DNA from: Porphyrobacter sp. SLTP
GTDB taxonomy: Bacteria > Pseudomonadota > Alphaproteobacteria > Sphingomonadales > Sphingomonadaceae
Assembly (NCBI RefSeq): GCF_009905735.1
Contig: NZ_JAAALE010000004.1
Span: forward strand, 62,001-126,000
Direction: 5' to 3'
Length of the DNA: 64,000 nt
Under the pieces are notes generated by a model that was not told the DNA's origin, searched no databases, and saw only the letters and a program-made list of their open reading frames with translations. The translations under genes were made by a program, and so were the position numbers. Numbering within the stretch: position 1 is the first letter of the stretch; every line of letters starts with the position of its first letter. This document shows positions 1 through 8,515 of this stretch, piece by piece.

Positions 1-30
1 GAAAGACCCGGCGATGCTTATCGTGACGGT

Positions 31-112
31 GAAAGCTGCCCTTCCGCTATCCACCCAGTTTCGGCCATAAGCGGGGCTGATCACCGATCCCGAAAGCGGG
101 ATGGCGGCTTTG
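31..112. repeat. Decayed dispersed repeat, copy 1
   Basis: This stretch aligns by eye with 1819-1900. Both begin with a variant of aaagctgcc, share ttccg, atccaccca and a central gccat(a/g)agc(c/g)gg, and end with cccgaaagc followed by tggcggcttt. The ends are weakly complementary (aagctgcc against ggcggctt), so the unit may once have been palindromic. The remaining bases of 1-300 show no credible gene. They hold the upstream region of the amidohydrolase gene, including a gcggagct ribosome-binding site just before position 301. Confidence 0.45.
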
Positions 113-300
113 CCTCGCTTATGAAAAATTCCTGCCTTTCAGGAAGCGACCCCGAAATGGACATTGCAAACGTCGTTCCGAACCCCCTGTTATTGGCCAC
201 ACGAGATCGTCTTCGCTATAGCTCTTGCGTTCAAGTCGCTGTTGCTGCGATAAAACCATAGCGGCAGCCGATTAGTCGCCATTGTCCGCTGCGGAGCTAT

Positions 301-1752
301 ATGGTTCGACGAATTGGCTTCTGGTCGCTGGGCATTCTGGGGGTGCTGGTTCTTGCCTCGTTGTCGAGCGTCTGGATGCTGCTGCCGCCCGAGATTTCGG
401 TTCCGCAGCGCTCCGACCGGATGATTTCCGGGGTCGCAATCTGGAACCCCGGCGAGCCCTTGCAGCCCAATCAGACCATCTTCATCAAAGACGGGCGCAT
501 CGCCGAAATCAGGCCAAGTCGGCCCGATGACGATCCGCCGATCTGCCCGGGCTGCATCGCCATGCCGGGTCTAATCGACGCCCACGTCCACACGCCGCCG
601 CGGCTTGCGCTCGGCAACCAGCGTCTGTTTTCGCTGCTCTACCTGAAATACGGGGTGACGAGCGTCCGCGACCTCGGCCAGACCGACGACAGCATTGCCG
701 GTCTGCAAGCCGATCTTGCGGAAGGACAGATCGCCGGCCCGAGGATGTATCGCTGCGGCCCGGTGCTGGATGGCGAAAACCCGGGCTGGCCCAGCGCCTT
801 ATCGGTGTTCGACACCGCGCAGGCGGTCAGCACGGTCAAGCGACTCAAGGCGGAAGGGGCCAATTGCATCAAGACCTACACTGGCCTGCCCAAAGCCGCA
901 TTCGATGCGGCTGCCGCCGAAGCGCAACGCCAGGGCCTGCCGCTGGTCGGCCACACGCCGCATGCGGTGAACCTGCGCGATGTGTCCGATTTCGAGGTCC
1001 AGCACTTCACCGGCCTTCCCTATCTCCGCAAGCCGCCGCCCAAGGGCTTCGATTATCGCAGTCAGGATGTGTCGGCGATGACCGAGGCCGACATCACCGA
1101 GGTGATCGCGCTGATGAAGGCGCGCCGCATTTCTATTCTGCCGACACAGGCAAATCAGAAGGCGCGGCTGACGGCCTCCGACCGGCAACGCTTCCCCCCG
1201 ACCAAGGGCCTCGGGCATCTCCCGGAGTTCTGGGAGCAGGCCTGGCCGATGATTGTCGCGCACCCTGAAACCGACGAAGCCATCGCGAATGATCTTAATG
1301 GCATTGCGGCAGAACTGGCCTTTGTGGGCAAGGCTCGCCGCGCCGGGGTCGATGTACTGGCGGGGACGGATGTGGTCATGCCCTATGTCGTGCCGGGCGA
1401 GTCCCTGCATCTCCAGCTCGCGATGTTGACCGACGCCTTTAGCAGCACCGAAGCTGCGCTCGCCGCTGCGACACAGGTCAACGGCCGCCATGTTGACCGG
1501 GGAAGGATTGGCCGGATCGCGGTTGGCAACTTCGCGGACATGCTGATCCTGCGGAAGGACCCGCGCTCCGATCTGGCGGCGGTGAAGGATTGGTCGTTCC
1601 TGATGGTCGGCGGAAGGATGTATGAGCGCGGACAGATCGAAGCGGAGGTCAAAAGTTACGACGCGCATTTCCGCGGGGCATACTACGAGAGCGTGATGAA
1701 CGGGCTTGTCGGCATTCTGGCTTCCAGCTTCAGCCGCAACGAGAGCCATTAG
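301..1752 (+). CDS. Secreted or membrane-anchored amidohydrolase family protein
   Basis: This is a 483-residue metal-dependent hydrolase of the amidohydrolase superfamily (imidazolonepropionase-like group). Residues 1-30 form an uncleaved or cleaved signal segment with one hydrophobic helix. The first metal-binding motif is the HVH at about 95-97 in GLIDAHVHT. Lys191 in IKTYTG fits the carboxylated bridging lysine, His218 in VGHTPH is a metal ligand, and the Asp of GTDVV near 356 closes the active site. A C-terminal strand (VGNFADMLIL) matches the composite beta domain of the family. The substrate cannot be told from sequence. The start at 301 is supported by CGGAG about six bases upstream. 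It lies inside the proposed integrated element. Confidence 0.9.
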   Translation: MVRRIGFWSLGILGVLVLASLSSVWMLLPPEISVPQRSDRMISGVAIWNPGEPLQPNQTIFIKDGRIAEIRPSRPDDDPPICPGCIAMPGLIDAHVHTPPRLALGNQRLFSLLYLKYGVTSVRDLGQTDDSIAGLQADLAEGQIAGPRMYRCGPVLDGENPGWPSALSVFDTAQAVSTVKRLKAEGANCIKTYTGLPKAAFDAAAAEAQRQGLPLVGHTPHAVNLRDVSDFEVQHFTGLPYLRKPPPKGFDYRSQDVSAMTEADITEVIALMKARRISILPTQANQKARLTASDRQRFPPTKGLGHLPEFWEQAWPMIVAHPETDEAIANDLNGIAAELAFVGKARRAGVDVLAGTDVVMPYVVPGESLHLQLAMLTDAFSSTEAALAAATQVNGRHVDRGRIGRIAVGNFADMLILRKDPRSDLAAVKDWSFLMVGGRMYERGQIEAEVKSYDAHFRGAYYESVMNGLVGILASSFSRNESH

Positions 1753-2541
1753 TCCGGTGGACTGAAGCAGGCTTTATCGAAGCTCAGACTGCGGAGGCGA
1801 AGCCCCCGGGTGGCAGCAAAAAGCCGCCATTCCGTCATCCACCCACGAGTTGCCATGAGCCGGGCAGATGCGCGGACCCGAAAGCAGCGTGGCGGCTTTT
1901 GGCGGAACCAGACATTCAACTCGGCTGCCGTGAACGACCGGGTGTGGGTCGACAGCTGCCGTTGCGGGATTGACTGATTGGGCGGCCGCTTTCCGCCTCT
2001 TGCAGGCTGCAGCCTGCCGTTTACCAAGAGGCCCAATTCCAGTCAGTAGACTACGCGCAGCGATCCATCCGGCGTTAAGTCCATCGCTTCCGCGGAGCCC
2101 TGGTTCGACATTGCCGATAGGATTTCATGAGTGCGCATATCGATGGCGAAGAGCCGTTCGTACTCGCGCAAGGAAAAACAGCGCTTGCATCTGCTTGGGT
2201 TTTATGTAGCGTATAGGTCGTCGAGCAAGCCTCGATACTTCCTGACAATCGAAACGCAGACTGTAGACCCGAGCCAATGGCTCTGCTGGGTTTACGACCT
2301 GCGGCGCAAAGGCTCGGTGTCTCCTAGAGATAGCCGATGGACCTACTTGCCCAACTGCAATTCATGGCCTGGTCAGTCGTTCTGGCAAGCATTCCTGCCC
2401 GCAGACAGCGGTATCTCCCCGATAGCTGGGTTTTCCCGTCGGTTGGCCAACAGCCGACACCCTGGCTGAGCAAGCACCATTTCGTCGCATCGCCCATCGA
2501 CGATCTCATCGATGAACCCACTCAAAACCTGGAGAACAGAC
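1753..2541. other. 789-bp gap with no convincing gene
   Basis: The stretch between the amidohydrolase and the alarmone hydrolase contains a second copy of the decayed repeat (1819-1900) and further sequence of the same flavour to about 2000. A frame open from 2131 to 2469 on the plus strand (112 residues, rich in Arg, Ser and Trp) overlaps another open frame at 2337-2609. Neither has a clear ribosome-binding site, a recognisable domain or the strong third-position G/C bias of neighbouring genes. I read it as decayed or intergenic DNA within the integrated element. A short real gene at 2131-2469 cannot be excluded. Confidence 0.5.
1819..1900. repeat. Decayed dispersed repeat, copy 2
   Basis: This is the partner of 31-112, with the same order of short matching blocks: agccgccattccg, atccaccca, tgccatgagccgg, cccgaaagc and tggcggctttt. 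The two copies flank the amidohydrolase gene in the same orientation, about 1.79 kb apart. They differ at many positions, so they look like old members of a dispersed family and not a recent duplication. Confidence 0.45.
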
Positions 2542-3174
2542 ATGCAAGTTCTAAACCGACCTTTGTCCAATGTTGCCACGATCATCTCGGCCGCAAGCTT
2601 CGCTGCTGAAAAGCACCGCGAACAGCGGCGCAAGGACGTCGATGCGACGCCTTACATCAACCACCCGCTCGATGTGGCAAACATCTTAATCGAGGCTAGG
2701 GTTGAAGACGCGGATATCCTCGCAGCGGCGACCCTGCACGATACGATCGAGGACACCAAGACCACGCCCGAAGAGCTTCGTGAGCGCTTTGGAGAGCGGG
2801 TCTGCAGTCTGGTGCTCGAGGTCACGGACGACAAGAGCCTCGACAAGCTGGAGCGCAAGCGGCTGCAGGTGCTCAAGGCGCCCGTCGCCTCCGACGAGGC
2901 CAAGCTGATCAAGCTGGCCGACAAAATCGCCAACCTGCGCGACATGCAGACGCCGCCCCTCGGTTGGAGCGATGCGCGAGTAGGGGCCTATATCCAGTTC
3001 GCCGAGATGGTGGCTCGTGGCTGTGCTGGGGTCAATGAAAGGCTCGATGCGATGTTTGCCGAAGCGGTGGAGGCGATCCGCCAGCCGCGAGCAAATCACG
3101 CCGATTTTGATTCTGACGAACCCACGGAGGAGTTGCGTTATGAAAGACTATTCAAAGAGATCTTCCTACCCTGA
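2542..3174 (+). CDS. MESH1-like small alarmone hydrolase (HD domain)
   Basis: This 210-residue single-domain protein belongs to the RelA/SpoT hydrolase (HD) family and matches the MESH1 pattern along its whole length. It has HREQRRKD at 25-32, YINHP with His41, LHDTIEDT with His66/Asp67 and Glu70/Asp71, the stretch VTDDKSL at about 94-100, and KLADKIANL with Asp127 and Asn131. These are the Mn-binding and catalytic positions of (p)ppGpp (or NADPH) hydrolases. There is no synthetase, TGS or ACT domain. The start at 2542 is chosen because GGAG sits seven bases upstream; an in-frame ATG at 2512 has no such site. Its 3' end overlaps the next gene by 35 bases. It probably degrades alarmones in the cytoplasm, possibly as the protective half of an element-borne system. 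Confidence 0.88.
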   Translation: MQVLNRPLSNVATIISAASFAAEKHREQRRKDVDATPYINHPLDVANILIEARVEDADILAAATLHDTIEDTKTTPEELRERFGERVCSLVLEVTDDKSLDKLERKRLQVLKAPVASDEAKLIKLADKIANLRDMQTPPLGWSDARVGAYIQFAEMVARGCAGVNERLDAMFAEAVEAIRQPRANHADFDSDEPTEELRYERLFKEIFLP

Positions 3175-3562
3175 GAAAATCGACCCGGTGATACTGGTGT
3201 TCTCGAGCGTATTCTCACGAGTGGCTGAAACGGCCTCGGACGCCGAGGAAAGACAGTATTTCAGCGAACTTGCTATTGCTGCGGCATCTCATAGATCCCC
3301 CCTCTATCCTTGGTTGACGGCAGAGCCAGTGTTCCGCTCCGTCGAAGGCCTGCCTGTTGTGGATTTTGCCAAAGGGTTGGCGTTCGTTTGGATCGCATGT
3401 GAGGCCGGATATCCACCGCGTGATGGCGCTTGGAGCAAAAGCCCAGAGCTGTTGGACAAGGAGAGCATCTTAATGTCGCGCGATGAGTTCGCTGCCAGGT
3501 TCCCCGGCGCAGATCTGTCGCTGCTGCCCGCCGTCGAGGTAAAGATGCCTCCCAGGCTCTAA
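3140..3562 (+). CDS. Hypothetical protein overlapping the alarmone hydrolase gene
   Basis: A 140-residue soluble protein that I do not recognise. It starts at 3140, inside the end of the upstream gene, with GGAGG about nine bases before the ATG. An open frame continues further upstream, but the ribosome-binding site favours this start. The sequence has a basic N terminus (MKDYSKRSSYPEK), a predicted helical middle (FSSVFSRVAETASDAEERQYFSELAIAAA, split here by no motif I know) and a C-terminal segment with several acidic residues. There is no signal peptide, no transmembrane segment and no synthetase-like motif. The overlap suggests translational coupling with the hydrolase. Confidence 0.7.
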   Translation: MKDYSKRSSYPEKIDPVILVFSSVFSRVAETASDAEERQYFSELAIAAASHRSPLYPWLTAEPVFRSVEGLPVVDFAKGLAFVWIACEAGYPPRDGAWSKSPELLDKESILMSRDEFAARFPGADLSLLPAVEVKMPPRL

Positions 3563-3604
3563 GCGCAGGATGATCGGTGAGCGTGCACCAGCACACGCGG
3601 CGGA

Positions 3605-4777
3605 TTAGATTGCAATGCTCGCCAGCGCCTCTTCGGCATCATCGCGCACCAAATGGCCATAGTGCTTTTCGATCATCGCAACGCTTGTGCCCGATAACTG
3701 CGCTACGGTCAGGATCGGCAGGCGGGCTCGGATCAGGTCGGTGATGACGCTATGGCGAAGGGTGTATGCGGATGCGGCGCGGGGCAAGCCAGCCGCTTCC
3801 ACCGCATCCTTGATCGGATGCTTCCAAGCGTCTTTGTTCCACGCCTCACCGCTCGTGCGGGCGAAAAGCGATGCGGTTGGCAGTTTGTCCGTCACCTGCG
3901 TTTCGAAAAATTCGGCAATCATCTGCGGCATCGTGAGCTGGCGCGGGTTGCCGTTCTTGTCCTTGCCAACCGTAAGCGCGCGGGTGCGCTTGTCGAAGTC
4001 ACGCACCTTTAGTCCAGCAAGCGCGCCGGGGCGCAGCGGCAAGACGCACAAGGCCTTCACGAAGGGCTTTGCCTCATCGCAGGAGGCATCGATCATCTTC
4101 TTGCGCTCATCGCGGTCTAGATACAATTCACGACGCTTGTCGGCTCCCTTGAACGGGCGCAGTGCCTCTTGCCATGCCGCGTCCGTGTTGGGCGCACCCG
4201 GCTTAAGCACCATGCCCAGTGCAGCACGTAGGGGCACCATATCGCGGTTGACGGTCGACTTGGAGCGTTCCTTCATCCGCTTCCTTTCGGCTTCCTTGGT
4301 GCGCGTCACCAGCGCTGGGGCTTGCTCCAGCCGTTTGCGCCACGCCTTCAGGTGATGCCGCCGGAGCTTGTCGAGCTTCACCTTGGCGATGGGATCGGAA
4401 TAGACGTGCCGCCGAAAAACCCCTTCGGCAATCGATCCCGGCTTTTGCTCGAGGTAGGCCTCGCACGCATCCTTGACGGTTTCCATTTCGCGGGCCCGCT
4501 CGCCGCCGGTTTCAACCGTTTCCGCCCACGCCTCAGCATCGGCCTTGGCCTGCTTGAACACATCATGGCCAGACAGGGTGCCATAATCGCCCAGCCGCTT
4601 GCGAGCGTTGCGGTTAGCCTCAGCGTCATAGAAGCGGGCAAACCATATGCCGCCCACCTTCTTCCGCGAGGGTCGGTAGCCGAGATAGACTCCTTGGCGC
4701 AGGCGGTGCCAGTGCGGTTCATTGCCGCTCCTCGGCTTCAGTTTGTCGCGCTCCCCGATGCGGCTGAGATCGGCCAT
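3605..4777 (-). CDS. int: Tyrosine-type site-specific recombinase (integrase)
   Basis: A 390-residue phage-type integrase. The N-terminal 90 residues (RQGVYLGYRPSRKKVGG onward) resemble an arm-DNA-binding module, followed by a core-binding helical domain to about 210. The catalytic domain carries Arg249 in LPLRPGAL, Arg341-His342 in YTLRHSV, and His372 with nucleophile Tyr373 in EKHYGHL. The usual first His of the box II HxxR motif is Tyr338, a substitution seen in some family members. The ATG at 4777 has GGAGG nine bases upstream; a GTG at 4786 is an alternative. The gene is read towards the element interior and begins about 120 bp from the tRNA-Val fragment, its likely attachment site. Confidence 0.92.
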   Translation of the reverse strand: MADLSRIGERDKLKPRSGNEPHWHRLRQGVYLGYRPSRKKVGGIWFARFYDAEANRNARKRLGDYGTLSGHDVFKQAKADAEAWAETVETGGERAREMETVKDACEAYLEQKPGSIAEGVFRRHVYSDPIAKVKLDKLRRHHLKAWRKRLEQAPALVTRTKEAERKRMKERSKSTVNRDMVPLRAALGMVLKPGAPNTDAAWQEALRPFKGADKRRELYLDRDERKKMIDASCDEAKPFVKALCVLPLRPGALAGLKVRDFDKRTRALTVGKDKNGNPRQLTMPQMIAEFFETQVTDKLPTASLFARTSGEAWNKDAWKHPIKDAVEAAGLPRAASAYTLRHSVITDLIRARLPILTVAQLSGTSVAMIEKHYGHLVRDDAEEALASIAI

Positions 4778-4898
4778 TTTCGGCACCCTCCAAAACTTAT
4801 GAAAAAATTATGAAAAACATGGGTGAACAGCATCGAACACCATAGATTGATTTTACAGGATTTCATTGTCCGAGGAAAGCCGAATTTGCCCGTTTTCC

Positions 4899-4948
4899 CA
4901 CCCTTCACACGGGTGGGGTAACAGGTTTAATCCCTGTCGCGCCCACCA
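4899..4948 (+). other. 3' half of a tRNA-Val(CAC) gene: attachment-site scar
   Basis: The sequence folds as the second half of a tRNA. The anticodon stem is CACCC/GGGTG (4899-4903 with 4911-4915) around the loop TTCACAC, giving anticodon CAC (Val). A five-base variable loop follows, then a T arm ACAGG/CCTGT around TTTAATC, then CGCGCCC and ACCA (4938-4948). No matching GGGCGCG acceptor strand, D arm or 5' half lies upstream, so this is not an intact gene. Position beside an integrase and orientation, with host-like DNA to the right, fit the duplicated 3' tRNA end left after integration. Confidence 0.8.
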
Positions 4949-5109
4949 TTTCCTCCCCTTTGCGGCCGAGCGGAAATGGAATGATAGTGGCGGGTCATGG
5001 CCCCCTGAACCGCCTGCTTGCGTCATTCTCCCCTCCTGCCTTGACCGGGCCGCTGTGTTCGCGGCAAGGCTTATCGCTCACGCCGATGGGCAATCATGCG
5101 AGGAACTTC

Positions 5110-7734
5110 ATGCGCAATAGATTCTGGAGCCAGTGCCTTGTCATAATGGCGGCTCTGATAGGTGCGGGCCAGCCTGCTGCGGCGCAGTCGTTCATTGAGG
5201 GCAGCTTTGATCCAGCGATCCCCACGCTGACCGCCACGGTCGGCCATGCGCCGGGCGCCCGCATCACCTCACCGGACCAGACCTATGCCTATCTGAAGGC
5301 GCTCGCCGAGGCGGCGCCGGATCGGGCGCGGTTGGTGCAATATGCGGTGAGCTGGGAGGGTCGGCCGCTCTATTACCTCGTGCTGTCCGCGCCTGCGAAC
5401 ATGGCGAAACTCGACGCAATTCGGGCCGATATGGCGACAATCGCTGCGGGACGACCCGGCAACGGCACGGCGATGCCCGTGACATGGCTGGCCTACGGCG
5501 TGCACGGCAACGAGATTTCCTCGACCGATGCGGCTTTGATGACCGCCTATCACCTGCTCGCCGCTACAGATGACGCGCGTGCGGCCAAAATCATGGCCAA
5601 CACCATCGTGGTGGTTGACCCGATGCAGAACCCCGATGGGCGCGCGCGGTTCGTGAACAATTTCCTCGCGTCGACCGGCATCACACCAGCGGCCGACCGG
5701 CAGGCGGCCGAGCATGACGAGCCGTGGCCTTCGGGGCGGGTCAATCACTACATGTTCGATCTCAACCGCGACTGGTTCACGCTCAGCCAGCCCGAGACCC
5801 GGGGCAAGGTTGCCGCGATCCGGCAGTGGAACCCGGTGGTCGTGGTTGACCTTCACGAAATGGGCGGGGACGAGACCTACTTCTTCTCTCCCGCCGCGCA
5901 GCCCTTCAATCCCAATCTCTCGGCCGCGCAAATCCGCAGTTACGAGCTGATCGGGCGCTACAACGCCGCCGCCTTCGATGCGCGCGGCGAGCCCTATTTC
6001 ACCCGCGAGGTCTATGACCTGTTCTACCCCGGCTACGGCGACACCTGGAACGCGCATCAGGGCGCGATCGGCAGCACCTACGAACAGGGTTCGGCGCGAG
6101 GACTGGTGTTTGCGCGGCGCGACGGGACGGAGCTGACCTATGCTGACGGCATCACCAACCACTTCACCGCCAGTCTCGCCACCGCTGCCGCTGTGGCCGA
6201 CAATCCTGCCCGGTTCCTCAGCGACTTTGCCGCCTATCGCAGCGGCAATGCCAGTGGCTCTGCCGGACGCGGGACCTATGTGATCGACCTGTCGAAGCGG
6301 CGCTGGAATGCCGAGCGGCTCGGACGGCGGTTGGCCGAACAGGGCATCACCGTGCTGCGGCGCGAAGGCAGTGCGAGTGTTTGCGGCAAGGCCTATCCCG
6401 CAGGCTACCTCGCCGTGCCGCAGGCCCAGCCCGCCGCGCGGCTGGTCAAGAGCCTGCTCGACCGCGACACCCCCTTGCCGCCCGATTTCCTCGCCGAACA
6501 GGAGCGCCGCCGCTCGGTCGATCTGCCGCACGAGCTGTATGACGTGACCGCATGGTCGGTCGGGCCGATGGCGGGCGTGGATGTGGCTCTGTGCAATGCG
6601 GCCGTCAGCGGCGATGCGATGAGTGCCGATGCGCCGATTGCAGCCAAGGCTGAAGGCGCTGGCAGCTTTGGCATCGCCGTGCCGTGGACCGACAGCGGCC
6701 AGGCGCGGCTGGTCGCCTTGGCGCTGCGCGAAGGGATTGACGGGCGTGTGACCGACCGCGCCTTCACCACCGCAGGCCGCGACTTTCCGCGCGGGACAGT
6801 GGTATTCCCGTCAGGCTCCAATAGCCCCGACAAGATGGCCCGTCTCGCCGAACTCGCCCGCGATGTCGGCGCGCATACGGTGGCGCTCGAAAATGGCTGG
6901 GTCGACAATGGGCCGAACCTTGGCAGCGAGCATTTCGTGCGGCTGACAATGCCGCGCGTCGCCGTGGCGTGGGACGATGGTGTCTCGCAATTAAGCGCAG
7001 GCGCCCTGCGCTATGTGCTCGAACAGCGGCTCGGCCTGCCGGTGACCCCGATCCGCACCAGCCGCTTGGGCCGTGCTGACCTGTCGGATTATGACGTGGT
7101 GCTGGTGCCCGAGGGAGATCCATCGAGCGTGCTCGGCGATGGCGGACTGCGCGCGATCCGCAGCTACGTGCAGCGCGGCGGCGTGCTGGTCGCAATCGGT
7201 GAGAGCCTCGAAACCTTCAGCAGCGGCGACAATCCTCTGCTGGCGGTCAAGCGTGAAGCGGCGCTGGGGCGTGAGCCCGCCGGCGGCGATGACGACAAGG
7301 CCGCGCTGGCCGAAGCGGTCGCGATCGGCAATGACGCCGAATATCGCGAGGCGATCAAGGACCAGCAGGCGCTCCCCGACACGCTGCCGGGGGCGCTGCT
7401 CAATGTGGTGGGTGAGCCTGACCACTTCCTCTCCGCCGGATACGACAATGGCGCGGTGGTGCTGGCGACGGGCACGCAGATCTTCACCCCACTCGACCGC
7501 GCCAATGGGATCAACGTCCTGCGCTTCGCGGCAGCAGGCAATCTGATCGCCAGCGGCTATGTGTGGGACGAGAACCGGCGGCAGTTGGCGTACAAGCCCT
7601 ACCTGATGGCGCAGCCGCAAGGACGCGGATTGGTGATTGGCTTTGCCCATGATCCGTCGGCCCGTGCCTATCTCGAAGGGCTCGACCTGATGATCGCCAA
7701 TGCGGTGATGGTGGCGCCGTCACGGGTGCGGTGA
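5110..7734 (+). CDS. Secreted M14-family zinc metallopeptidase
   Basis: An 874-residue protein with a clear Sec signal peptide (residues 1-26, cleaved after the AAA of QPAAAQS). The carboxypeptidase fold shows the zinc motif His132-Gly-Asn-Glu135 in YGVHGNEISS, the conserved DPMQNPDGR segment, NRDWF, and the second zinc ligand His249 in VVDLHEMGG. The remaining 500 residues resemble the long C-terminal part of large bacterial M14 proteins, including a glutamine amidotransferase-like stretch (YDVVLVPEG, VQRGGVLVAIGES). It is probably periplasmic and acts on peptides. The start at 5110 has AGGA close upstream; in-frame ATGs further upstream would place charged and polar sequence before the signal peptide. 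It is the first apparent host gene right of the attachment scar. Confidence 0.9.
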   Translation: MRNRFWSQCLVIMAALIGAGQPAAAQSFIEGSFDPAIPTLTATVGHAPGARITSPDQTYAYLKALAEAAPDRARLVQYAVSWEGRPLYYLVLSAPANMAKLDAIRADMATIAAGRPGNGTAMPVTWLAYGVHGNEISSTDAALMTAYHLLAATDDARAAKIMANTIVVVDPMQNPDGRARFVNNFLASTGITPAADRQAAEHDEPWPSGRVNHYMFDLNRDWFTLSQPETRGKVAAIRQWNPVVVVDLHEMGGDETYFFSPAAQPFNPNLSAAQIRSYELIGRYNAAAFDARGEPYFTREVYDLFYPGYGDTWNAHQGAIGSTYEQGSARGLVFARRDGTELTYADGITNHFTASLATAAAVADNPARFLSDFAAYRSGNASGSAGRGTYVIDLSKRRWNAERLGRRLAEQGITVLRREGSASVCGKAYPAGYLAVPQAQPAARLVKSLLDRDTPLPPDFLAEQERRRSVDLPHELYDVTAWSVGPMAGVDVALCNAAVSGDAMSADAPIAAKAEGAGSFGIAVPWTDSGQARLVALALREGIDGRVTDRAFTTAGRDFPRGTVVFPSGSNSPDKMARLAELARDVGAHTVALENGWVDNGPNLGSEHFVRLTMPRVAVAWDDGVSQLSAGALRYVLEQRLGLPVTPIRTSRLGRADLSDYDVVLVPEGDPSSVLGDGGLRAIRSYVQRGGVLVAIGESLETFSSGDNPLLAVKREAALGREPAGGDDDKAALAEAVAIGNDAEYREAIKDQQALPDTLPGALLNVVGEPDHFLSAGYDNGAVVLATGTQIFTPLDRANGINVLRFAAAGNLIASGYVWDENRRQLAYKPYLMAQPQGRGLVIGFAHDPSARAYLEGLDLMIANAVMVAPSRVR

Positions 7735-7780
7735 CAGGCGGCTCTAGGCGCGGCACAGCGAATGTGTCATCCTGACCGCG

Positions 7781-8515
7781 ATGGCGTTGTTTGAAGCCCT
7801 AGTCGTCCTTCATGTCGCCACCGGGGCGCTGGGGCTCACGGCGTTCTGGGGGCCGATCGTCACGCGCAAGGGTGCCGCCAAACACCGCAAGTGGGGCCGC
7901 GCGGCGTGTTACGGATTTCTGGGTGCGGGCGCACTTGCCATCGCGATGGCGCTGCTATCGCTCTACGGGCCCGACCATCGCCACCCCGAAGTCACCGACC
8001 GCGCGCTCTATGAAGGCCTGTTCGGGTGGATGATGCTGTATCTCGGCGTGCTCACCATCGGCTTTGTCGATTATGGCCTCGCAGTGGTGCGCCACAGCCG
8101 CGACCGGCGGGCGCTGCGTTTGTCCCGGTATCAGGCGATGATCGCCGCTGTCGTGATATCGGGGGCGTGGTGCGGGATTTATGGCTACCGGGTCGGGCAT
8201 CCGCTGATGATGCTGGTCGCTTTCATCGGCATTGTCGCGATGCTGATCCAGCAGCGCTACATCTGGCGCAAGGATGACCCGCCGCGCACGACATATATCG
8301 GCGAGCATTTCCGCGCGCTGATCGGCATGGGCATTTCGGCCTATACCGCCTTCCTTTCGGTCGGGCTGATCCGGCTGATCCCCGAACAGGTGTTCAACCC
8401 GCTGATCTGGGCCGGGCCGAGCATCATCGGGGTGAGCCTGATCCTCTACTTCACCGTGAAGGGCAAACGCACGGCTACCGCCAAGAGCTCAGGACCGCGC
8501 CCACATCCGCAGTAG
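7781..8515 (+). CDS. Integral membrane protein, DUF2306-like
   Basis: A 244-residue protein with about seven hydrophobic helices. The first contains LHVATGALGL, followed by KHRKWGRAACYG, a His/Arg-Gly pattern like that of DUF2306 membrane proteins. No enzymatic motif is visible. The C terminus is basic and hydrophilic (VKGKRTATAKSS) and should face the cytoplasm. It starts 46 bp after the M14 gene and overlaps the 3' end of the convergent dioxygenase gene by 27 bases, so the last residues are encoded in shared DNA. The function is unknown. Confidence 0.75.
   Translation: MALFEALVVLHVATGALGLTAFWGPIVTRKGAAKHRKWGRAACYGFLGAGALAIAMALLSLYGPDHRHPEVTDRALYEGLFGWMMLYLGVLTIGFVDYGLAVVRHSRDRRALRLSRYQAMIAAVVISGAWCGIYGYRVGHPLMMLVAFIGIVAMLIQQRYIWRKDDPPRTTYIGEHFRALIGMGISAYTAFLSVGLIRLIPEQVFNPLIWAGPSIIGVSLILYFTVKGKRTATAKSSGPRPHPQ

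Noticed and set aside
2131..2469. A 112-codon plus-strand frame in the element gap
   Set aside because: It has no clear ribosome-binding site, weak codon bias and competing overlapping frames. It is described in the gap entry and not called as a gene.
4899..4948. A complete tRNA or the 3' end of a tmRNA
   Set aside because: No acceptor 5' strand or D arm lies upstream, so it is not an intact tRNA. The anticodon arm with loop TTCACAC fits tRNA-Val and not tmRNA.
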